Part shown: positions 16,702 through 23,572 of the stretch, piece by piece
Layout of the letters: each line of letters starts with the position of its first letter
Position numbering within the stretch: position 1 is the first letter of the stretch
Source: a virus
Length of the DNA stretch: 64,000 nucleotides
IMG/VR virus record: IMGVR_UViG_3300023174_000159
Coordinates: 1 to 64,000 of that record
Reading direction: 5' to 3' (one strand)
Position numbers and translations under genes: made by a program
Notes under the pieces: model-generated
Told to the model about the DNA's origin: nothing
The model's database searches: none
The model's input: the letters and a program-made list of their open reading frames with translations, nothing else

Positions 16702-18018
16702 TCAATTTGAAAATTTTTCAAGTAATGATAAATCTTCATCATTAATCATCTGATCTTCCTCTTCTGATTGTGTGATAGTTAATGTCGAATAATCAATTTT
16801 CATAGGTTGTACCATTCCTCTTGGACCGTATCTATTTTTCATCATTCCAAGTCTAATCAATCCTAATTCTTGATCTTCTTCGTTTTGAAAGATGGAAACG
16901 ATAACATCCGCTGTAGCTGCCAAACCTACTGATTCTGAAATAGTAGCTAAATCTGGATTATCTATATTGAATCCAGATTTGTTTAGTTGAGTTGCACTGA
17001 TGATAGGACATTTAAAAATATAACTCATTGCTCTAACCTGTTCACAAATATATTTCACTCGTTCATATGAATTAGAACCAATTGTTGAATGTAAAAGATT
17101 AACATAATCAATTACAATAGCGTCCACACGTTCTCCAGAATCTTGAAATTTTTTAACAAATGCTGTTAATTGTTTTGGAGTTATCGTGCTTGGTGGAAAT
17201 TCTTTAATGAAAATTTTCCCTTCTGGTATTTTATCTTTTTCAGTTTTTAAGAAATGTTTTAAAGATTTACAAGATGATTGAAATTCCTTCAATGGTATTT
17301 TTGTTATATTTGAGCAAATTCTTTTAGCATATAACATTTCACTCATTTCCAATGAAACTAAAAGAACGGTCTTGTTCTGTTTTGCTATATTTGCAGCTAT
17401 ATTTCCGAGAAAAATACTTTTACCAATGTTTGTTTGACCAGCAAAAATATACAATGATTTACCATCCTCTCTAAACCCTCCATTCATCGCATCATCTAAC
17501 CATTCCCACTTGGAGGGGATTACTTTTTCTACATTATTAATATCATCAATGATACGATCACTATCTGAAAAGATTTCCAAACCATTATCAGTTACTAACT
17601 TTATATTACATGACTTTTCGAATTGTTCAAGAATATTTGAGGTATCAACGACACCTTCAGACACATCATTAGCGACTTTCAACAAAGTGTGATATACGCT
17701 TTTTTCTTTTAAGAAAATTTCAGTATTTTCATATAGTTCATCAATATCTAAATTCTTATCAAGATCTTTAAAAGATGAAACTAATTGTTTGAATCCTTCT
17801 TTTAAATTATCATCAACCAAATATGATTTTATTTCAGTTACACTTGGTAGTTTCTGTCTTTTATCATAAAAGTTTCGTACTATTTCAAAATACTTTGAAA
17901 TTCTTTTATCTTCGAAATATTCTGGGTTTATATAGTCTGCGATAGAATTTAAATAAGTCGCATCAATTAAACATTGTCGTGCTAATATTTTTTCAAAATG
18001 TTCTAAATTAAGATTCAT
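16702..18018 (-). CDS. 41: Replicative DNA helicase, T4 gp41-like
   Basis: 438 residues (T4 gp41 has 475), DnaB-type hexameric helicase. The N-terminal domain (LEHFEKILARQCLIDATYL) is followed by a RecA-like motor: Walker A GQTNIGKS near residue 200, LLVSLEMSEMLYAKRI, Walker B in AIVIDYVNLL, the glutamine-rich motif ISATQLNKSG and KNRYGPRG near the end. Drives fork progress 5'-3' and recruits primase. Its start overlaps the preceding glycosyltransferase gene by 11 bases. Confidence 0.9.
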   Translation of the reverse strand: MNLNLEHFEKILARQCLIDATYLNSIADYINPEYFEDKRISKYFEIVRNFYDKRQKLPSVTEIKSYLVDDNLKEGFKQLVSSFKDLDKNLDIDELYENTEIFLKEKSVYHTLLKVANDVSEGVVDTSNILEQFEKSCNIKLVTDNGLEIFSDSDRIIDDINNVEKVIPSKWEWLDDAMNGGFREDGKSLYIFAGQTNIGKSIFLGNIAANIAKQNKTVLLVSLEMSEMLYAKRICSNITKIPLKEFQSSCKSLKHFLKTEKDKIPEGKIFIKEFPPSTITPKQLTAFVKKFQDSGERVDAIVIDYVNLLHSTIGSNSYERVKYICEQVRAMSYIFKCPIISATQLNKSGFNIDNPDLATISESVGLAATADVIVSIFQNEEDQELGLIRLGMMKNRYGPRGMVQPMKIDYSTLTITQSEEEDQMINDEDLSLLEKFSN

Positions 18019-18670
18019 ATTTATTTAAAAACCACTGTTCGGCTGCTTTCCACTCATCTGTAAATTCTTGCAGTCCTGGAGATTCGTGTGTTATGCAAAT
18101 GCCTCCTACCCCCACTCGATGGCCTATCTTATGACAATTTAAAGAGAAGTCAAGATCATAAAAATGAGCCTTGGCAGGATTTGAAGTATCGAATCTGACA
18201 CTTTCCATTACCTTTCTGTTCATTGCCATAAAAACACCATCCAACATGACAACCCTGTGTGGGTAAGGTCCAAAACTTGTCATATTTTTATAGTTGCCAG
18301 TTCCATGAGCTACTGCACCATGTAATTTACCACCACCGAATCCACCTCCCATAATGTGCCATAACGCTGGGCTTTGTAAATTTATTTGAGATGTTCCAGC
18401 AACACCTATCAAATCATAAGTTTCAAATAATTTAATTAATTTTGGTATTGGATCATATTCCAACCAAACATCATCGTGGACTAATACCAAACCATCCCAA
18501 TTTTCTTCTAAAGCTTTATCTATAGCTTTATTGTAAGCTTTTGGCAATCCTGTATTGTTGTTTAAATCAAAACTAATGTCTATATCTAAATTTAATTCTT
18601 TTATGCTTTTTAGCAAAGATGTGTCATTTGGATTAAGTTTTCTGGTAGCTGAAAAGAAAGCAATTCTCAT
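18008..18670 (-). CDS. GT-A glycosyltransferase
   Basis: 220 residues. Starts MRIAFFSATRKLNPND, with NNTGLPKAYNKAIDKALEEN and a metal-type motif VLVHDDVWLE near residue 75; later LDGVFMAMNRKVMESVRFD and HFYDLDFSLNCHKIGH correspond to acceptor-side motifs of family-2-like transferases. It is the first gene of the replication operon and has its own early-type promoter with -10 six bases before the ATG. The acceptor is unknown. Confidence 0.75.
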   Translation of the reverse strand: MRIAFFSATRKLNPNDTSLLKSIKELNLDIDISFDLNNNTGLPKAYNKAIDKALEENWDGLVLVHDDVWLEYDPIPKLIKLFETYDLIGVAGTSQINLQSPALWHIMGGGFGGGKLHGAVAHGTGNYKNMTSFGPYPHRVVMLDGVFMAMNRKVMESVRFDTSNPAKAHFYDLDFSLNCHKIGHRVGVGGICITHESPGLQEFTDEWKAAEQWFLNKYES

Positions 18671-18676
18671 ATTTTA

Positions 18677-18704
18677 ATGATATCACCCCTATTTAATTTG
18701 TCAA
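18677..18704 (-). promoter_or_regulatory. Early sigma70-type promoter
   Basis: TTGACA, 16 bases, TATCAT, six bases, ATG at 18670. The predicted start site coincides with the start codon. Confidence 0.8.
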
Positions 18705-18709
18705 TTTGC

Positions 18710-18715
18710 TAAATA
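18710..18715 (+). promoter_or_regulatory. Late promoter box TAAATA
   Basis: CTAAATA, five bases, then the ATG at 18721. Divergent from the early promoter at 18677-18704. Confidence 0.75.
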
Positions 18716-18720
18716 TATTC

Positions 18721-20544
18721 ATGAATTTGTTTAATTTTGAATATTTTACTGAAAGAGCAGAAATATTGAATGAGATGGCTAGACCCTTTGTTTTATTCGG
18801 TGCTGGAACTCCCGCTAATGTAAAATATAAAGAATTAATGAACCAATTGGTGGAAGAATACCCAGGAAAACAACCCACATCTTATAGAATTACATTAGAT
18901 AAGTATTTCTTAGATAAATTTAATGAAAAATATGAAATTTATAAATTTTCAAAACAACAGCTTTCAGATTATATTGAGTCTAATTTAAAAAATATAGCTT
19001 CTGTAATGTTTGATGATGAAAATGCTTTAGATTTAAGTGATGAAGATATACAAAATTTTGAATTAAATTCTGATTCTTCTTTAATTGGTGATATTTTATA
19101 TCATTTTGAAAACAAATTAAATAAAAAAGATTATAAAGCATTTATTAAGAATTTTTCAACCACTGTTAAAAATAACAATAAATTAAAAATGTCTTTAAAA
19201 ATGATAAAGACCTTAATTTCTGAAGATGAAGATGAATATGTTTTAAGTGGAAATGAAATTGTTAGATATGAATCAGATGGCGCAAGTGATGCAACTGCAA
19301 CTAGATCTACTATAGAAAAAGTATCAGATGAATATAAAGAACAATTTAATAATAAAGATTTTATTAATTCTTTAGTTGCGGAAGATGCTATAACATATGC
19401 TGAGACAGCATCAGAAAGATCAATTAGAACAAAGGGAATGGAAAAGGCTAGAGTTGAAACTACTGGTATTCGATTTAAGGAGTTTTCACAACTTGAAAAT
19501 TATTTAAAACCTACTTTGAAAGAATTAAATCGTGACATGCATAAACGAAATATAAGTTTAGGTAGAGGAGGAAAGGGAGGATCTAAACAAGAATCAGAAA
19601 TTTCAGATTCACAGGAATCTGATATCGGATTACCTTTTTCAACATTATATATTGATAATATCTTAGATATATTATCCAGATTAATAGCAGAAAGAAAAAA
19701 ATTACCAACAGGAACCTCAAATGATATATGGGGAAAGAGAGATCAACAATTAGAAAAATCTAATATTATAATAAAGCCTGAATATTTAAATTATGAAATT
19801 TCTGTTCCAATGCAATTAATAAAATCATTTTCTTCAAAGGAAATTGAAGATGTATATACAGCATTTGAAAATATATATGATAAATTTGAAAAAGATCAAT
19901 TTGAATATACAGAAAATGATTTATCTAAATTAATAGATCGAGTTAAAGATAAGAATCCAAAATTATCTAGTCTTTTAGAATTTTTCAGAACATCATTAAC
20001 TGGAGTTGAAAAACAAAAAAATAAAATCGAACAAGATCGAACATTTGTTGGATATGATGATGATTTAATTAGAAAGTATTTCCCAGATACTGAAAGTGAT
20101 GAATTTAAAAACTTTACAAATTGGTACAGTGCTAAAACAAAATATGAAGAAAAATTAAAAAACGATCTTTTAGAAAGAATAATTAATTATTTGGCTAGTA
20201 TGAAAGAACAAATGACATCAGTAAATGATGAAAAGGAAATGAGTAGTGGTTCTTCTGATATATTAAATAAATTACAAACTTATGAAAATAAGATTCGCAG
20301 TTTAGAAAAGACATATAAATACAGACCAACCGAACAATTAAAAAATGAAATTGATAACTTAAAGGAAATCGTAGATTCTATCAAATCTAAATATAATCCC
20401 GAACAGGATGAAGAAGAATACACCATAAATTATATGACCGAGCAGGTCAAAAAAGATAAATTAACGAATATGAGTGGTGATTTTGTAGAACGAGGATTTA
20501 AAAAACCAATAAATTATTGGCATTGGACTCAACTAAATGAATAA
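18721..20544 (+). CDS. Large late protein of unknown function
   Basis: 607 residues from the ATG at 18721. Highly charged and helix-rich; no enzyme motif, cysteine cluster or membrane segment seen. Several acidic stretches (DDENALDLSDEDIQNFEL, ISEDEDEYVL), a Gly-rich break (SLGRGGKGGSKQ) near residue 285, and a C-terminal coiled-coil part. The N-terminus MNLFNFEYFTERAEILNEM is similar in style to short late proteins that may be targeted to the head. It forms a one-gene late unit with its own promoter and a strong terminator. A head-internal or ejected protein is a hypothesis only. Confidence 0.65.
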   Translation: MNLFNFEYFTERAEILNEMARPFVLFGAGTPANVKYKELMNQLVEEYPGKQPTSYRITLDKYFLDKFNEKYEIYKFSKQQLSDYIESNLKNIASVMFDDENALDLSDEDIQNFELNSDSSLIGDILYHFENKLNKKDYKAFIKNFSTTVKNNNKLKMSLKMIKTLISEDEDEYVLSGNEIVRYESDGASDATATRSTIEKVSDEYKEQFNNKDFINSLVAEDAITYAETASERSIRTKGMEKARVETTGIRFKEFSQLENYLKPTLKELNRDMHKRNISLGRGGKGGSKQESEISDSQESDIGLPFSTLYIDNILDILSRLIAERKKLPTGTSNDIWGKRDQQLEKSNIIIKPEYLNYEISVPMQLIKSFSSKEIEDVYTAFENIYDKFEKDQFEYTENDLSKLIDRVKDKNPKLSSLLEFFRTSLTGVEKQKNKIEQDRTFVGYDDDLIRKYFPDTESDEFKNFTNWYSAKTKYEEKLKNDLLERIINYLASMKEQMTSVNDEKEMSSGSSDILNKLQTYENKIRSLEKTYKYRPTEQLKNEIDNLKEIVDSIKSKYNPEQDEEEYTINYMTEQVKKDKLTNMSGDFVERGFKKPINYWHWTQLNE

Positions 20545-20545
20545 T

Positions 20546-20574
20546 AAAAAGCCCCTCTTAATGAGGGGCTTTTT
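20546..20574. terminator. Bidirectional intrinsic terminator
   Basis: Perfect 12-bp stem AAAAAGCCCCTC / GAGGGGCTTTTT with a five-base loop, T-rich on both strands, between two convergent genes. Confidence 0.95.
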
Positions 20575-20577
20575 GTT

Positions 20578-21705
20578 TTAATCTTCTATTTCTTCTTCGT
20601 AATCTTCTTCTAGATCGTCTAGCGGAATTTCCCCAACTTTATTTCCATATGACCATTCTCGTTTCAAACGAGATTCAAGTTCTGGTAACAATTTATCCCA
20701 AATTTCATCTTTCTTTCTCCAAGATTTATAAAAGCCTAATTTTTCACCAGTCCAATCGCTGTATGTTGCTCCATTAGCAACAACTACACCCATTTCTTTC
20801 ATGATGTCAAGTAAACCAAAATACTTGTCCAATCCTGTGGCGAATGAAAGATACATCTCACCTTCAAGATATTGTTTAATGAAACGATTCTTAACAGTAA
20901 GTGCTCTAATAATAACACCAGAGTAACTTTTCTGTCCAGCTGCTTTAGTATCTTCGATTGTTTTACCTCCATCATCTTTTACTGGCTTTCTAGCTAATTG
21001 AATGGTTACAGAAGGCAAATAAATTGATGCTTTACCTCCAGCAATATTCTTTTCAAGTGTTGGATACATCTGACTGGGATCATCATATACATGATTTGTC
21101 ATCAAAATGGGAGTTTTAGTTAATGTAGACATATTTGTACATGTCTTCAATAAACTTTTAATGCTTTTGGCAAAAGTTCCCATATCTGATGATGTATTTT
21201 CTTTATCCATTCTACTAAGTTCTAGTTCACTTTGTAAGTTGGCTAATGAATCAATCGCAATGATGAATTTACCTTCTAAACCTTTTTCCTTTACGGATTT
21301 TAATAGTTTATAAATTGAGTTTCTTGTATTTTCAGCAGTTTGAACATTTACATATTTTACTTTACTGGTATCAAGACCCATTTTAGAAGCACTTTCTTCA
21401 TCAATAGCACCTTCTGTATCATAAATTACAACTTGCATGCCCTTTTTTTGGGCATTTGCTAAGATTTTGAGAATGAACCCCGTTTTAAAGGTTTGACTCG
21501 GACCAGCAAATTGAGTAACTCTGCCTCTAGGAACACCACCATACAATGAACCAGAGATCAGTGCATTTAATACCATTGATCCAGTGTCAATCCAATCATC
21601 AATTCCAGTTATTTTACTGTCACTGAGATATGATGAGTATGGTGTAATATCATCGATGCTGCTTAATACATCATCAATGTCTTTTTGACTGCTGTTTTTG
21701 GCCAT
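20578..21705 (-). CDS. uvsX: RecA-family recombinase UvsX
   Basis: 375 residues (T4 UvsX has 391). N-terminal segment IDDWIDTGSMVLNALISGSL leads to Walker A GPSQTFKT near residue 68, then QVVIYDTEGAIDEESASK, Walker B in FIIAIDSLANLQ, TPILMTNHVYDD and the C-terminal acidic tail DDLEEDYEEEIED. Performs strand exchange in recombination-dependent replication, with UvsY as mediator. Last gene of its operon, ending at the bidirectional terminator. Confidence 0.95.
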   Translation of the reverse strand: MAKNSSQKDIDDVLSSIDDITPYSSYLSDSKITGIDDWIDTGSMVLNALISGSLYGGVPRGRVTQFAGPSQTFKTGFILKILANAQKKGMQVVIYDTEGAIDEESASKMGLDTSKVKYVNVQTAENTRNSIYKLLKSVKEKGLEGKFIIAIDSLANLQSELELSRMDKENTSSDMGTFAKSIKSLLKTCTNMSTLTKTPILMTNHVYDDPSQMYPTLEKNIAGGKASIYLPSVTIQLARKPVKDDGGKTIEDTKAAGQKSYSGVIIRALTVKNRFIKQYLEGEMYLSFATGLDKYFGLLDIMKEMGVVVANGATYSDWTGEKLGFYKSWRKKDEIWDKLLPELESRLKREWSYGNKVGEIPLDDLEEDYEEEIED

Positions 21706-21706
21706 A

Positions 21707-22051
21707 TCAAAGATCGTTTATAGAGATAATTTTTGGGCTGTTTTGCTGTGTTGTTTCTTGCGGTGTATTAATTTTTTGATATTGAGACACGATACGTTCA
21801 TCTAATTCAACATCAGCGATTGCGATATTTGATTTGGTATATGTCCAGATATTCTTTTCACGACTTTCTTTGCTGATGAATTCAAAAAAGAAGAGTGGAA
21901 ATGTTTGAACTTGAAGTTGTCCTGATGCTTCTGGTTGAACATGAATAATGACTGGATTATTGATGCTGACGGTGTTTGTATCTTCAGCTGCAAGAATACC
22001 CATGATTGTTCTTCCGATTTGGTCTTGTATTACGATATGTTTTTCTTTCAT
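21707..22051 (-). CDS. Conserved-looking hypothetical protein
   Basis: 114 residues. I chose the ATG at 22051 (MKEKHIVIQDQ) over an upstream TTG because an early promoter ends seven bases before it. The first 65 residues look like a small beta-barrel (GRTIMGILAAE, VSINNPVIIHVQP, VQTFPLFFFEFISKE), similar in outline to SH3 or Sm folds. Ends one base before UvsX starts, so the two are probably co-expressed. Confidence 0.62.
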   Translation of the reverse strand: MKEKHIVIQDQIGRTIMGILAAEDTNTVSINNPVIIHVQPEASGQLQVQTFPLFFFEFISKESREKNIWTYTKSNIAIADVELDERIVSQYQKINTPQETTQQNSPKIISINDL

Positions 22052-22058
22052 ATAGATC

Positions 22059-22086
22059 AATTTATCATATATTATAACGAAGTCAA
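22059..22086 (-). promoter_or_regulatory. Early sigma70-type promoter
   Basis: TTGACT, 16 bases, TAAATT, seven bases, ATG at 22051. Lies over the end of the upstream gene and would drive the small gene and uvsX. Confidence 0.65.
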
Positions 22087-22497
22087 CATCTTTCGATGTT
22101 CTTTTAAAATTTCATTAAATGCTTTGCCGACATTGTGTTTTTTTGATGCTAAAACAATAAAACGTTTCATCAAAGCTTCAAAGGTTTTAATAATCAAAGC
22201 GTGTCTTTTACTAAATTCTTTATGTTTTGTATATTTTTTACCAAAAATTATATCTTCAAATATTTCTAATGTATAGCCCATGCTATCAACAGATATAGCT
22301 TCAATTTTTCTTTCTATTATTTGTTTTTTTGGCGGTGGTCGTTTTTTAATTTTTAAAATTTGTAAACGCAACTCTTCCATTTTTGGATTCATAAATGAGC
22401 CTTCATCTAAACCCTGTAGAGCATTTGATATTTTTTGATATGCTTCATTTTCAGCAACATCCAATCCCTTATTATAAGCTTCGTTTGCACTAATCAT
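22072..22497 (-). CDS. Hypothetical protein
   Basis: 141 residues, basic and helical (KIKKRPPPKKQIIERKIEAI). Begins MISANEAYNKGLDVAENEAY; the EAYNKG motif and its underlying DNA are repeated in the short frame just upstream. Its ATG overlaps the TGA of a 19-codon frame (ATGA). No recognised domain. Confidence 0.6.
   Translation of the reverse strand: MISANEAYNKGLDVAENEAYQKISNALQGLDEGSFMNPKMEELRLQILKIKKRPPPKKQIIERKIEAISVDSMGYTLEIFEDIIFGKKYTKHKEFSKRHALIIKTFEALMKRFIVLASKKHNVGKAFNEILKEHRKMLTSL
22465..22482. repeat. 18-bp direct repeat, copy 1
   Basis: TCCCTTATTATAAGCTTC, identical to 22567-22584, 102 bases apart. Encodes EAYNKG on the - strand in both places. Confidence 0.85.
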
Positions 22498-22553
22498 TGT
22501 GTTTCTTCTTGTTTTGTTTTATTTCTAGGTTTTCCTAATTTAACTAATCTCAT
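22494..22553 (-). CDS. Possible 19-residue coupled reading frame
   Basis: ATG at 22553 encodes MRLVKLGKPRNKTKQEETQ and stops in TGA overlapping the next ATG. It fills the gap between the polymerase C-terminal gene and the 141-residue gene. Could be a real micro-ORF or a relic of a longer gene. Confidence 0.25.
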   Translation of the reverse strand: MRLVKLGKPRNKTKQEETQ

Positions 22554-22596
22554 TTTTTCTATAGGTTCCCTTATTATAAGCTTCTTGCGCGGTCAT
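22540..22596 (-). CDS. Possible 18-residue reading frame with repeated EAYNKG start
   Basis: ATG at 22596 encodes MTAQEAYNKGTYRKNEIS. Its first residues resemble those of the gene at 22497. It could be a fragment of a duplicated gene start. Confidence 0.25.
   Translation of the reverse strand: MTAQEAYNKGTYRKNEIS
22567..22584. repeat. 18-bp direct repeat, copy 2
   Basis: Identical to 22465-22482; lies in the short frame directly after the polymerase gene. Confidence 0.85.
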
Positions 22597-22600
22597 ATAA

Positions 22601-23566
22601 TTAATTTTCTGAAAAGAAATCTAATAAATCAACTTTAACATTCTCGTTTGGCTTTCTTAAAATCCAACCAACAGCTTCATAAAAAAATTCAATATTTCTA
22701 TACATTAAATTTTCAAACATTTTTTCATAATCAATTTCAAATTCTTTTTTAAATTCTTCGGGATAGTTACCACCATATCCAACAACGTTAATATTATATC
22801 TGTTTTGCTTTTTAACATTAATATATTTGATTTTATCACCCTGTTTTAATTTTGGATATTTTCCACTTAATTCCAACTTATCTAATAATACATTGTGATA
22901 ATATGCAGCTTTCATATGTTCCTGCATTCCTTTGGAAATTTTTTCAAAACCATCACATTCATTAATATACTTATCAAAGGTATTGATACCACTTATTCTG
23001 GATATCATTTCATGAGGTAGTGTTTTAAAAGTTTCATAAGCTTGATTGAATAGATCATCAGATGTAATTTTATTTTTATCAATAATCATACTTTCTATAA
23101 TCTCTTTCAAATACGGTTTTAATTTTTTTGGCATTGTTGTTTTAACGACGGAAACGCCTTTGTATTTAAATTTATCTACTTTGAATCCTTCATCATCGAT
23201 CATATGAAGAACATAATATTTCTTCTTTAAGAAAATGCCAGAATCGCATATAGTTTCTCGTTTAAAAACAAAACGAGGATCTATACTTTTTAAGTCTTCT
23301 TTAGCCCAGTTTGTCATTTCTGTGTTTATATAATTTTCAATATAATCACAGAAATCTAAAAAATCTGAATTGATATTTCCGTTTTTATAAATCGGTATTC
23401 CCTTTTTATCTAAACATTTTAAAGAAACATATGCTGAATTATGTATAAGTATTTCGTTAGCAAAAAACCAAGGATTCTCCTGATCTTCCATTTCTATGTC
23501 GTATACATATTCATCTTGGAATTCTTCCAATTCTATAACTTCGAAATCTTTATATTCAATATTCAT
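22601..23566 (-). CDS. 43: DNA polymerase gp43, C-terminal part with intein C-half
   Basis: 321 residues. The first 43 form an intein C-terminal fragment: VYDIEMEDQENPW, FFANEILIHN with penultimate His42 and terminal Asn43, followed by Ser44 as the first extein residue. The extein continues SAYVSLKC, completing polymerase motif C, and carries the palm/thumb part including KKKYYVLHM and the C-terminal tail. Start ATG is in frame with, and nine bases after, the TAG that ends the N-terminal gene. After trans-splicing the two exteins give about 862 residues (T4 gp43 has 898). Confidence 0.88.
   Translation of the reverse strand: MNIEYKDFEVIELEEFQDEYVYDIEMEDQENPWFFANEILIHNSAYVSLKCLDKKGIPIYKNGNINSDFLDFCDYIENYINTEMTNWAKEDLKSIDPRFVFKRETICDSGIFLKKKYYVLHMIDDEGFKVDKFKYKGVSVVKTTMPKKLKPYLKEIIESMIIDKNKITSDDLFNQAYETFKTLPHEMISRISGINTFDKYINECDGFEKISKGMQEHMKAAYYHNVLLDKLELSGKYPKLKQGDKIKYINVKKQNRYNINVVGYGGNYPEEFKKEFEIDYEKMFENLMYRNIEFFYEAVGWILRKPNENVKVDLLDFFSEN
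23438..23566 (-). other. Split intein, C-terminal fragment
   Basis: 43 codons ending in His-Asn before Ser+1. Length and break position match the usual split site of natural split inteins such as DnaE. Confidence 0.88.
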
Positions 23567-23572
23567 GATGTT

